Assembly: GCA_965237985.1 (NCBI GenBank)
Contig: OZ250161.1
Span: 1,550,001 to 1,614,000 of the forward strand
Origin: G965212025 sp965237985
Lineage (GTDB): Bacteria > Pseudomonadota > Gammaproteobacteria > Poriferisulfidales > Oxydemutatoraceae
DNA length: 64,000 nt
Direction of reading: 5' to 3'
Positions 56,117-64,000 of the stretch are shown in pieces. Numbering within the stretch: position 1 is the first letter of the stretch; every line of letters starts with the position of its first letter. The position numbers were made by a program, and so were the translations under genes. A model generated the notes under the pieces. The model made no database searches. It saw only the letters and a list, made by a program, of their open reading frames with translations, and was not told the origin of the DNA.

Positions 56117-56386
56117 ATGATTGATCAGGGCCGACAAAAAAAGCCGTTTTCGTTGAATTCTAAAAAGATATCTGATATTGATTACAAAGATATTGATTTT
56201 TTGAGCAGGTTCACGGCCTCTACTGGAAAAATTTTGCCGCGCCAAATCACGGGTGTCGGGGCACGTTATCAGCGGCGTGTGTCTCGAGCCATTAAACTTG
56301 CCCGATACTTGGCTTTACTTCCTTATACCGAAAATCACCGTCCCTTTACCGAACCTTCTGTTACGCATGACCGCAGGTTTGCATAG
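56117..56386 (+). CDS. rpsR: 30S ribosomal protein S18
   Basis: The 89-residue product has DIDYKDIDFLSRFTASTGKI and ARYQRRVSRAIKLARYLALL, followed by PYTENHRP. S18 usually ends close to that point; here about 12 further residues (FTEPSVTHDRRFA) follow. It begins three bases after the rpsF stop. Confidence 0.95.
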   Translation: MIDQGRQKKPFSLNSKKISDIDYKDIDFLSRFTASTGKILPRQITGVGARYQRRVSRAIKLARYLALLPYTENHRPFTEPSVTHDRRFA

Positions 56387-56434
56387 CCGGGACGGGTTGG
56401 TCATTTTTCGCAAAGCTTCATCGTACGTACTTAA

Positions 56435-57355
56435 GTGAAACCACTCGCAGCGGTTGCTGTTTCCGGTGTGGGTGGGGCAACCGTGCTGACGGTGGTGTTC
56501 GGTTTGCTTTCCTTCCCTTTTCCGCCGTTTGGGCTGGTCGTCGGTGGCATACTTTCGCTGGTGGTTCTGTGCCATGGTTTGCTGCGGGCGCTGACCGTCG
56601 TGGCCATTTCGGCTGCCGCGTTGCTGGTGCTTATGCACTTGTTGCTGCAAGTGCCGGGCACGGATGAAGTTTCTCCGTTGGGCATGGTGTTCCTGCTGGG
56701 AGTGCAGTGGTTGCCTGTGGTGCTTGGTGCCGAATGGATGCGGCGAACCAATTCTTTGTCTTTCGCCAGCCAGGCACTTGCAGCCTTGGGTCTGTTTGCG
56801 GTGTTGCTGGTTTCCTGGTTTTTACCAGAGCGCGCCGCACTTTGGGGAGAGCTGATCGATGAACACGCTGGCGAACTGTTGCAGGAATTGTTTGCGGCTG
56901 ATCCGGCGGTACGCGGTGTCTACGAGGTCGTTTTGCAACAAATGACCGGTGTCGCGTTTTTTTCTTTGGCCATCCTGATCTGGATCCCGGCGTTGTTGCT
57001 TGGCAGGTGGTGGCAGACCCTGTTGTTTGCGCCGGGTAATTTCAGTGACGAGTACGCGCATTTTAGGATGGGGAAAGGGGCTTCTGCTCTGCTGGTGATT
57101 TTGTTTTTTTTCACAATTTTGAACGATAATCCGCTGGTTAGCGAGTTGCTTCTGGTGCTGGTTCCATTTTTTATTTTTCAATTTGCGGCCGCACTTTACT
57201 ACTTGGCAAAAAGCAGATTGCACGTGGGGAACTGGCAGGTTTTTTTTTGCATTGCATTTTTTTGCTGGCGCTACTCGTGGCTCCGTTCCTGTTTGCGTTT
57301 GTGTTCAGCATCCTCGGCGCCATTGATGGCTTGTTCAGCAAGCGCGCCAGGTTGA
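56435..57355 (+). CDS. DUF2232-like membrane protein, frameshifted at a T9 tract
   Basis: A polytopic membrane protein between rpsR and rplI, as in pseudomonads and relatives. GTG 56435 gives 306 residues with about eight hydrophobic segments (e.g. GGILSLVVLCHGLLRALTVV). The last 45 residues (CWRYSWLRSCLRLC) look out of frame: after the nine-T run at 57240-57248 the other frame reads ALLVAPFLFAFVFSILGAID then LFSKRARLKRQ and stops at 57366, just before the rplI ribosome site. One extra T would restore it. Sequencing error, mutation or slippage are all possible. Function unknown. Confidence 0.7.
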   Translation: MKPLAAVAVSGVGGATVLTVVFGLLSFPFPPFGLVVGGILSLVVLCHGLLRALTVVAISAAALLVLMHLLLQVPGTDEVSPLGMVFLLGVQWLPVVLGAEWMRRTNSLSFASQALAALGLFAVLLVSWFLPERAALWGELIDEHAGELLQELFAADPAVRGVYEVVLQQMTGVAFFSLAILIWIPALLLGRWWQTLLFAPGNFSDEYAHFRMGKGASALLVILFFFTILNDNPLVSELLLVLVPFFIFQFAAALYYLAKSRLHVGNWQVFFCIAFFCWRYSWLRSCLRLCSASSAPLMACSASAPG

Positions 57356-57400
57356 AAAGGCAATAAATCTTGTGCCCGGGAATTTCCCAAGGGAGGATAT

Positions 57401-57856
57401 ATGAAAGTGGTACTACTGGCTGATGTTGGAAGTCTTGGCAAACTAGGTGATGTCGTCGACGTGAAAATGGGCTATGCACGCAACTACTTGGTTCCCCACG
57501 AAAAAGCACTGTATGCGACGGCAGAAAACCTGGAGAAAGTCCAGGTAAAACTGAACGAGTTGGCAGGCAAAGCCACTGAAGAACTCGCGGTAGCCAAGAT
57601 CCGTCGGGAAAAACTCAATGGCCTGGTGGTTACGGTTCCAGTTCGAACCACCGAAGAAGGCAAGCTGTTCGGCTCCGTGGGCACCACGGATATTGTTGAG
57701 GCCATACAGCGATGTTCCGGTCTTGATGTCCCCAGGAATGAAGTGCGACTTCCCGAAGGGCCCATACGGGAGCTGGGAGATTATGAGGTCAGCATCGCTC
57801 TTTATGCCGAAGTGACGGCGGTCATAAAGCTGGGCCTGGTAAAGCAGGAGGACTGA
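57401..57856 (+). CDS. rplI: 50S ribosomal protein L9
   Basis: L9 has two globular domains joined by a long helix. The 151-residue product has MKVVLLADVGSLGKLGDVV, VKMGYARNYLVPHEKALYAT and the C-terminal LFGSVGTTDIVEAI. GGGAGG precedes the ATG. Its stop overlaps the dnaB start. Confidence 0.96.
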   Translation: MKVVLLADVGSLGKLGDVVDVKMGYARNYLVPHEKALYATAENLEKVQVKLNELAGKATEELAVAKIRREKLNGLVVTVPVRTTEEGKLFGSVGTTDIVEAIQRCSGLDVPRNEVRLPEGPIRELGDYEVSIALYAEVTAVIKLGLVKQED

Positions 57857-59313
57857 TGGCGATGGTCGTGGTTCCCCCCCTCGAAGAATTGGAATCAACG
57901 GCGCTGGAAGACATCAGGCGTCCTCCGTATTCCTTGATGGCGGAACAAGCTGTACTCGGCGGGCTGATGCTGGACAACGAGGGCTGGGACAAGGTTGCGG
58001 ACCTGATAAGCGAGGCTGACTTTTTTGTCAAAGAACATCGCCACCTGTTTTCAGTCATCAATACACTGGTACAAAAAGACACACCGTTCGATGCAGTAAC
58101 CATTTCGGAACGGATTTCCGCCAGTGAAGATGCCGCCCGTGCTGGAAAAGCAGGAACTCTGGCTTATCTGGCGAAAATCGCCCATGAAACGCCTAGTGCC
58201 GCGAATATTCGTGCTTATGCGGAGATCGTGCGGCAAAAAGCCATTCGTCGCGCCTTGATTGCAGCGGCCAGCCAAATGATGGAAAGTGCCTATTCCGCAC
58301 AGGATGAGGACAGCCGCATGCTTCTTGATAAAGCGGAACAAGTGGTTTTTGAAATTGCTGACCAAGACAGCAACAAGGCTGGCGGTTTTGTTCCCATGAG
58401 CGAATTAAGCACTTCTGTTTACGAGCAGATTGATGCCTTGGGAGATTCCGACTCTGATCTGACCGGACTCAGTACCGGGTTCAATGAGATCGACAAAAAA
58501 ACTTCCGGACTGCAGAAGGGAGATTTGATCATCGTTGCCGGCCGTCCCGGGATGGGAAAAACCAGTTTCGCATTGAATATTGTTGAACAGGTGGCCATGA
58601 AGAGAAAAGATTGCGCGATCGCAGTGTTCAGCATGGAAATGTCAGGCAGACAATTGGCGATGCGTTTTTATTCTTCGCTGGCAAGAATTGCCCTGACTTC
58701 TCTACGTTCTGGAAAGCTTGGAAAATATGAATGGCCACGTATGACGGCGGCCATGAAAATGATGCAGGACAGTCGTATACACATCGATGACAGCAGCACT
58801 TTGTCACCGGTTGAAATCCGCGCTCGGGCACGGCGTTTGAAACGTGAGCAAGGTTCCCTGGGCCTGGTGGTCATCGATTATCTGCAACTCATGCAATCGT
58901 CGATAAAAGCGGAAAATCGTACTATGGAAATCACGCACATTTCACGAGCCTTGAAAGCCATGGCCAGGGAGCTGGATGTGCCGGTGGTTGCGCTTTCCCA
59001 GTTGAATCGCAATGTTGAGCAACGCACAGATCACCGCCCGGTGTTATCGGATTTACGAGAGTCGGGAGCGATCGAACAGGATGCCGACCTGATTCTTTTT
59101 CTCTACCGAAAAAAAGAAAACTTGGATGAGGACATCGAGCGAAACGCTTTTTCCTACCAAGTGGAGATGGAAGCCGCCAAGCAACGCAACGGCCCGACTT
59201 TCACGACCAGCCTGACTTTCATTGGTTTGTACACGCGCTTCAGGGATTCCATAAGCGATGAAATCGCAGACAGTGAAGGCTACCCGGAAAGCAGTGACCA
59301 CGACTATATGTAA
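57856..59313 (+). CDS. dnaB: Replicative DNA helicase DnaB
   Basis: DnaB is the hexameric helicase of the replication fork. The 485-residue product has the N-terminal helical domain (SLMAEQAVLGGLMLDNEGWD), linker and RecA-like domain with Walker A GRPGMGKT at 229-236, Walker B LVVIDYLQLM, and the arginine-finger region LSDLRESGAIEQDADLI. No intein is seen. Confidence 0.97.
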   Translation: MAMVVVPPLEELESTALEDIRRPPYSLMAEQAVLGGLMLDNEGWDKVADLISEADFFVKEHRHLFSVINTLVQKDTPFDAVTISERISASEDAARAGKAGTLAYLAKIAHETPSAANIRAYAEIVRQKAIRRALIAAASQMMESAYSAQDEDSRMLLDKAEQVVFEIADQDSNKAGGFVPMSELSTSVYEQIDALGDSDSDLTGLSTGFNEIDKKTSGLQKGDLIIVAGRPGMGKTSFALNIVEQVAMKRKDCAIAVFSMEMSGRQLAMRFYSSLARIALTSLRSGKLGKYEWPRMTAAMKMMQDSRIHIDDSSTLSPVEIRARARRLKREQGSLGLVVIDYLQLMQSSIKAENRTMEITHISRALKAMARELDVPVVALSQLNRNVEQRTDHRPVLSDLRESGAIEQDADLILFLYRKKENLDEDIERNAFSYQVEMEAAKQRNGPTFTTSLTFIGLYTRFRDSISDEIADSEGYPESSDHDYM

Positions 59314-59523
59314 GTGGTTTGGTGTGCGAGTGCGGAATACAGGAGAAGCTCGTGTTTTGATTTTTCAGGAAAGCGGGCGGATGGTACGGATCTGACGGGC
59401 ACCGTTGTCGAGGGCAGAATGGGAAGCGGGCCAAGGTCCCGTTTCGCGGGAATTGGTGAGACAGGTTGGGAACGATGACCAGTAGATGGAGATATTTCCT
59501 GGAGTTCAAACGGCTTCAAGAAA

Positions 59524-60609
59524 GTGGCAGTGACTAAACATTTGGCAGCGGGGGCGCTGGAAGATTGGCGAAACGCTCGCCTGAAGCGCCGGTTGGTGGT
59601 CTGGTACCTGGGGGCGGCTTTGTTGCTCGTGTTGATTGCCGCTTCCACTGTGGGTGCTGTGCCGTTGCCATTTTCCGAGTTGTTTCACGCGCTCACTGGC
59701 AACGGCGGTTTTACTGAAGGCAATGAGGTGCTCGCCACCTACTCGTCCATCTGGTTTTCGTTGCGTCTTCCGCGCCTGCTGCTGGCGGTGATCATTGGGA
59801 TGGTGCTGGCGGGCAGTGGGGTGGTCATGCAAAGCCTGTTCAAAAATCCCCTGGGTGATCCGGCGTTACTGGGGGTGTCGGGAGGTGCCGCAATGGCCAC
59901 GGTGGTTGCTTTGGCACTGGGGCTGCACCATGGCGGCAGCCTTTCATTTATGGCTTTGCCGCTTGCCGCCTTTATCGGGGGATTGCTCGCTGTACTCCTG
60001 GTTTACCTGGTGGCACGTCGCATCGGTCGTACGGATATGGCAGCCTTGCTTTTGGGTGGGGTGGCGCTTAACGCGTTGACTGCGGCGGTAACCGGAGTGT
60101 TTATGGTCAAGTCCTCTGACCCGGAATTGCGCGGATTTATGTTTTGGATGCTGGGCGGTCTGGATGACGCTGACTGGTTCAGGGTCGGTATGGTATCGCT
60201 TTTCGCTTTTCCTGCGCTGGCGGTGATTTTGGCGGCGGGCAGGGAACTGGACGCCTTTGCCCTGGGGGAACGCAATGCCCTGTGGCTCGGTCTGGCGGTA
60301 GAACGCTGGCATCTGGCACTGGTTATAGCCGTTGCCGTTGCTGTCGGCATCAGCGTGGCATTTTGCGGAATCATTGGGTTTGTCGGCCTGCTCGCGCCGC
60401 ACTTGGTGCGTGCCTTGATCGGGGCAAGTCATGCGACTTTGTTGCCGGGAGCATTGTTTCTGGGGGCCATCATTCTGGTTTTGGCGGACTTGATCGCACG
60501 CACCGCATTTTTGCCCGGAGAGGCACCGGTCGGTGTCATTACTGCTTTCTTGGGTGTGCCGTTTTTTTTGTACCTGTTGCTTGTCAGCCGACAGCACGAA
60601 CTCGTTTGA
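59524..60609 (+). CDS. FecCD-family ABC permease (haem/siderophore/B12 uptake)
   Basis: The 361-residue protein, from GTG 59524, is a BtuC/FecCD-type permease with about ten helices. RLPRLLLAVIIGMVLAGSGV, MQSLFKNPLGDPALLGVSGG and FCGIIGFVGLLAPHLVR are family signatures. It is followed by its ATPase with a four-base overlap. Resemblance to HmuU (haem) is suggested by the ATPase. No periplasmic binding protein gene is adjacent. Confidence 0.9.
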   Translation: MAVTKHLAAGALEDWRNARLKRRLVVWYLGAALLLVLIAASTVGAVPLPFSELFHALTGNGGFTEGNEVLATYSSIWFSLRLPRLLLAVIIGMVLAGSGVVMQSLFKNPLGDPALLGVSGGAAMATVVALALGLHHGGSLSFMALPLAAFIGGLLAVLLVYLVARRIGRTDMAALLLGGVALNALTAAVTGVFMVKSSDPELRGFMFWMLGGLDDADWFRVGMVSLFAFPALAVILAAGRELDAFALGERNALWLGLAVERWHLALVIAVAVAVGISVAFCGIIGFVGLLAPHLVRALIGASHATLLPGALFLGAIILVLADLIARTAFLPGEAPVGVITAFLGVPFFLYLLLVSRQHELV

Positions 60610-61403
60610 GCCTGGTTGCCGACAACCTGATCTACAGTGCCGGCGGGAAAACACTGGTCTGTGATTTCAATATGGTCTTTCATCCCGGTGAAATGGTTGC
60701 GGTGGTGGGAAACAATGGTTCGGGCAAATCCACGCTGCTGTCTTTGCTGGCCGGTTGTCCGCTGCCGGATGTCGGTTCGGTCCGCCTGGATGATCTGGAA
60801 CTCAGCGTCTGGAAGGCTGCCGATCTTGCGCGTCGTCGCACCATGTTGCCACAGGCCTTTGCTTTGAATTTTCCTTATTGCGTGGCAGACGTGGTGAAAA
60901 TGGGGGCCATCCCGTGTGCTTTTCAGCGGCGAGAGGAGCGGGTTTTGCAGGATGTCATGTGTTGGTTCGATATTATCCACTTGGCGAATGCGCGGTGGGG
61001 AACGCTCTCCGGTGGTGAGCGGCAACGCGTTCATCTTGCTCGGGCGGTGTTGCAGGTCTTGACTGGGGATGCAAATGAATTTCGTTATTTATTGCTTGAT
61101 GAACCTTCGGCATCGCTTGATCTGAAGTATTGCCATCGCCTGATGGAAGTGTTGAAAAAGCTGTTGGAAAGAGGAGTGTGTGTGGTTTTGGTCAGCCATG
61201 ACCTGAGCATGTTGCTGAATCGTGTGGATGTTGTGGTCATGTTGGAATCCGGAAAAGTATATTTTCAAGGCCCGCCGCATCTCGCCTTGGATCGTAAAAA
61301 AATCGGCGCAGTTTTTGGCGTTGGTGCCACTTTGGTTCGCGAATCGACAAGTGGCCAGGTGGCGTTGCTCACGGAGTCCTTATCTGAAAATCGTGCGTGG
61401 TAG
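60606..61403 (+). CDS. ABC ATPase, HmuV-like (haem/iron uptake)
   Basis: The frame is open from 60282, but TTG 60606 on the permease stop (TTGA) starts the homologous part: MSLVADNLIYSAGGKTLV. The 265-residue ATPase has Walker A GNNGSGKSTLLSLL, signature LSGGERQRVHLARAVL, Walker B YLLLDEPSASLD and the switch His in LVSHDLSML. The length and the LTGDANEFRYLLLDEP insertion are typical of HmuV. Works with the upstream permease at the inner membrane. Confidence 0.88.
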   Translation: MSLVADNLIYSAGGKTLVCDFNMVFHPGEMVAVVGNNGSGKSTLLSLLAGCPLPDVGSVRLDDLELSVWKAADLARRRTMLPQAFALNFPYCVADVVKMGAIPCAFQRREERVLQDVMCWFDIIHLANARWGTLSGGERQRVHLARAVLQVLTGDANEFRYLLLDEPSASLDLKYCHRLMEVLKKLLERGVCVVLVSHDLSMLLNRVDVVVMLESGKVYFQGPPHLALDRKKIGAVFGVGATLVRESTSGQVALLTESLSENRAW

Positions 61404-61549
61404 CATAGGCGATGACCGTTTGTTCTGGTCTAAAGCCTTTCAGCAAGGGCGACGCGTTTTGACCAGGACAGTGCGAGATGGTGTGCTTCAGGTCTTTAAT
61501 GCCGGATCCCCGAGGTGCCGGTTTTTCACTCACTTAAAAAGCAGGGTTT

Positions 61550-62599
61550 ATGGGTAATTCGAAACAGTCATTAGGTGCCACTCTAAGAAAAATAGAGCAG
61601 GATTTTGGCAAAGGGGCGGTGATGCGGATGGGCGATACTCATACCGCGAACATTCCTGTGATTTCCACGGGATCGCTGTCCCTGGATGCTGCACTCGGCA
61701 TTGGTGGGCTGCCCATCAGACGAGTGGTAGAGATTTACGGTCCGGAGTCTTCGGGCAAAACCACTCTGGCTTTGCACGTGATTGCGGAGTGCCAGAAACA
61801 GGGAGGCGTTGCCGCTTTTGTCGACGCCGAGCATGCTCTGGACCCAGCGTATACAGAAAGATTGGGCGTGAATGTGGCGGAATTGCTGATTTCACAGCCT
61901 GACAACGGCGAGCAGGCACTGGGCATCACCGACCTGCTGGTAGCTTCCGGCGAAGTGCAGGTAGTGGTCATAGATTCCGTGGCGGCCTTGACACCGCGTG
62001 CGGAAATAGAAGGAGAAATGGGCGACAGTCACATGGGGCTGCATGCTCGCCTGATGTCCCAAGCCTTGAGAAAACTGACTGCCAGTATCCAGCGCGGCAA
62101 CGCCTTGGTGGTTTTCATTAACCAGATCCGCATGAAAATCGGGGTCGTGTTCGGCAACCCCGAAACCACGACCGGCGGCAACGCCTTGAAGTTCTTTTCC
62201 TCGATGCGGTTGGAAATCAGACGCCAGTCCATCATCAAGGATGGCGACAAAACGCTGGGTAACGAGGTTAAGGTCAAAGTGGTCAAAAACAAGCTCGCTC
62301 CGCCCTTTCAAGTCGCGAGGTTTGAAATCCGTTATGGGGAGGGCATCAATCAGACTTCAGAGCTGATCGCCCTGGGAGTGGAAAATGGCCTGATGGAGAA
62401 ATCCGGTTCCTGGTATTCCTACCAGGGGCAGAGGATAGGCCAGGGGAAAGAAAACACTCGTGCCTGGTTGGAAAACAATCCCCGGCCCAGGGAAGAACTG
62501 CGAGCGGCATTACGCGAAAAACTGTTGCCCTACCTGAAGGGCACACGGTCGGCGGAAGTAGCGGCACCTCCCCAGCCAGGTCGTGCAAAAGGAAATTAA
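61550..62599 (+). CDS. recA: Recombinase RecA
   Basis: RecA forms the strand-exchange filament and activates SOS cleavage. The 349-residue product has Walker A GPESSGKT (64-71), the family signature ALRKLTASI and loop regions FINQIRMKIGV and FGNPETTTGGNALKF. RRVVEIYG replaces the common GRIVEIYG. No LexA box of the CTG-N10-CAG type is seen in the 145 bases upstream, so SOS control of this gene is doubtful. Confidence 0.98.
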   Translation: MGNSKQSLGATLRKIEQDFGKGAVMRMGDTHTANIPVISTGSLSLDAALGIGGLPIRRVVEIYGPESSGKTTLALHVIAECQKQGGVAAFVDAEHALDPAYTERLGVNVAELLISQPDNGEQALGITDLLVASGEVQVVVIDSVAALTPRAEIEGEMGDSHMGLHARLMSQALRKLTASIQRGNALVVFINQIRMKIGVVFGNPETTTGGNALKFFSSMRLEIRRQSIIKDGDKTLGNEVKVKVVKNKLAPPFQVARFEIRYGEGINQTSELIALGVENGLMEKSGSWYSYQGQRIGQGKENTRAWLENNPRPREELRAALREKLLPYLKGTRSAEVAAPPQPGRAKGN

Positions 62600-63047
62600 A
62601 AAAGTCCCAATTCATGAAAAAGCACTGGTTTTGCTTGGCCGACGTGAACACACGCGAGCTGAATTGCATGACAAGTTGTTGCGGCGGCACTATTCCGAAG
62701 CGGACATAGTGGAGACACTGGATTCACTGGAAGCGCAGGATCTGCTTTCCGACCGCCGTTTTTGTGCAATGTATATTTTGTCCAGAAATCAGAGAGGCTA
62801 CGGTCCCTTGCGAATATCCCGCGAACTGTACGCGAAGCGGGTGGCGGAAAGAGTTGTGTCGGCGGCGATTGCGAGTTGTGAATGTGACTGGGATGCCTGT
62901 GCTCGCAGATGTTTTGCCAAACGCTATGGTAAAGGGGGCATTCATGTTGGCGATTCACCTGCGAAACAGCGGCATTATCTTTTCCAGCGTGGCTTTCCCG
63001 ACGAGGTCGTTGCGCGTGTCCTGGAAGAGCGGGTAGATGGTGTTTGA
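62583..63047 (+). CDS. recX: Regulatory protein RecX
   Basis: RecX binds and inhibits RecA filaments. The 154-residue product starts with GTG inside recA and has KALVLLGRREHTRAELHDKL, LLSDRRFCAMYILSRNQRGYG and YLFQRGFPDEVVARVL, the tandem three-helix modules of the family. recA-recX-alaS is a usual order in gammaproteobacteria. Confidence 0.93.
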   Translation: MQKEIKKVPIHEKALVLLGRREHTRAELHDKLLRRHYSEADIVETLDSLEAQDLLSDRRFCAMYILSRNQRGYGPLRISRELYAKRVAERVVSAAIASCECDWDACARRCFAKRYGKGGIHVGDSPAKQRHYLFQRGFPDEVVARVLEERVDGV

Positions 63048-63083
63048 TGACAGAGGTGTGAAAACCACTTGGCAACCCGGACC

Positions 63084-64000
63084 ATGAGAAAAAGCCATGA
63101 AATTCGTTCGGCCTTCCTGGATTTTTTCCACAGGCGCGGTCATCGGGTTGTGCCTTCCAGCTCGCTGGTTCCGACCGACGATCCCAGTCTGTTGTTTACC
63201 AATTCCGGCATGGTACAGTTCAAGAATCTTTTCTTGGGCAACGAGCAAAGCGAATTCCAACGGGCGGTAAGCTGTCAGCGTTGTCTGCGTGCGGGTGGCA
63301 AACACAACGATTTGGAAAATGTGGGTTACACGAGAAGCCATCACACTTTTTTCGAAATGCTCGGCAATTTTAGCTTCGGCGATTACTCCAAGCGCGAAGC
63401 TATTGCGTATGCATGGGAATTTCTGGTGGAAGTATTACGCTTGCCGCGCGAAAAACTGTGGGTCACGGTTTATGAAAAAGACGATGATGCGGAAGAACTC
63501 TGGCTGCATGAAACTGAAATTGACAGCCAGCGCGTTTCGTCTCTGGGGGAGGCGGACAATTTTTGGGCGATGGGAACAACTGGTCTCTGTGGCCCCTGTG
63601 CCGAGGTCTATTACGATCGCGGGGAAGGGGTGGCAGGGGGGCCGCCGGGCTCGAACGAAGAAGGGGAACGCTTTGTTGAAATATGGAATCTGGTTTTCAT
63701 GCTCTATGAGCGAGATGAACAGGGCGAGTTGCACGACTTGCCCCGGCCGTGCGTGGATACCGGTATGGGGTTGGAGCGCATCACGGCAGTGATGCAGGGA
63801 GTGGCGTCCAATTTTGAGACCGATTTGTTTAGCACGCTCCTGCGCCGGACGGCTGAACTGATTGCCGTGGACTGCCATGACGATCCTTCCCTGAAGGTGA
63901 TTGCCGACCATGCCCGCGCCTGCACTTTTTTGATTGCCGATGGAGTTTTTCCCAGCAATGAAGGGCGCGGCTATGTGTTGAGGAGAATCATTCGCCGGGC
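63084..64000 (+). CDS. alaS: Alanyl-tRNA synthetase (N-terminal part, runs off the window)
   Basis: The frame starts at ATG 63084 and stays open to the window end (305 codons). Class II features: RSAFLDFFHRRGHRVVPSSS, SCQRCLRAGGKHNDLENVG, HHTFFEMLGNFSFGDY (motif 2 region), TGLCGPCAEVYYDRG and the motif 3 region PCVDTGMGLERITAV. RACTFLIADGVFPSNEGRGY marks the end of the aminoacylation core. GLCGPC replaces the common GPCGPC. The editing and C-Ala domains lie outside. Confidence 0.96.
   Translation, partial: MRKSHEIRSAFLDFFHRRGHRVVPSSSLVPTDDPSLLFTNSGMVQFKNLFLGNEQSEFQRAVSCQRCLRAGGKHNDLENVGYTRSHHTFFEMLGNFSFGDYSKREAIAYAWEFLVEVLRLPREKLWVTVYEKDDDAEELWLHETEIDSQRVSSLGEADNFWAMGTTGLCGPCAEVYYDRGEGVAGGPPGSNEEGERFVEIWNLVFMLYERDEQGELHDLPRPCVDTGMGLERITAVMQGVASNFETDLFSTLLRRTAELIAVDCHDDPSLKVIADHARACTFLIADGVFPSNEGRGYVLRRIIRR

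Noticed and set aside
59314..59523. Possible cobalamin riboswitch ahead of the FecCD-type permease
   Set aside because: A GC-rich stretch with GGGAAGCGGG is present, but the conserved B12 box and the rest of the core are not found.

Overview
The window looks like chromosome of a Gram-negative gammaproteobacterium. Reasons: the dcw order murG-murC-murB-ddl-ftsQAZ; prfA/hemA divergent from TPR-lolB-ispE; tRNA-Gln, prs, pth, ychF and tRNA-Met in order; hisE-tatABC; rpsF-rpsR-rplI-dnaB; recA-recX-alaS. Outer-membrane lipoprotein genes (lolB, pal) fit a diderm. The genome shows heavy sequence turnover: low coding density in places, an IS element, broken genes, and repeated partial tandem duplications of gene ends. 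A host-associated life style is suggested (inference) by two paralogous genes whose products carry eukaryote-like SH2- and SH3-ligand motifs.

Layout. 1-8.0 kb: cell wall and division operon, with a 374-bp tandem duplication at the murC/murB joint. 8.0-11.1 kb: gene-poor stretch, an IS with a crippled transposase and a partial second copy, inserted in a small gene. 11.2-13.0 kb: purB followed by scrambled copies of its own 3' end. 13.0-17.6 kb (minus): four-gene Gld-type ABC operon. 18.2-20.5 kb (minus): hemA-prfA. 20.7-25.1 kb: TPR lipoprotein, lolB, ispE, then four further copies of the ispE 3' end. 25.1-28.2 kb: tRNA-Gln, prs, pth, ychF, tRNA-Met. 28.3-37.5 kb (minus): transglycosylase lipoprotein, a chimeric duplicate, SDR, small lipoprotein, proS, hisI, yidD, cysS, rne. 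38.3-41.7 kb: hisE, tatABC, gpmI. 41.7-49.3 kb: accessory region with a 39-bp minisatellite, a frameshifted pentapeptide-repeat membrane protein gene, and the two effector-like paralogues. 49.3-54.4 kb: apbE-nqrM-sseA-NUDIX, an exported small protein and an OFA-type MFS transporter. 54.6-64 kb: pal, the rpsF-rpsR-(DUF2232-like)-rplI-dnaB cluster, a FecCD/HmuUV-like uptake pair, recA-recX and the start of alaS.

Most interesting points: (1) the 47342-48778 product has three IYEEI sites (the classic Src-family SH2 ligand when phosphorylated) interleaved with polyproline motifs, and its neighbour shares the N-terminal domain and carries class I and II SH3-ligand motifs; (2) at least six loci show the same type of partial tandem duplication, some bounded by short direct repeats; (3) a nine-T tract that puts the DUF2232-like gene out of frame and could be bypassed by slippage. 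Functional calls rest on motif and synteny recognition by eye; no database search was run.
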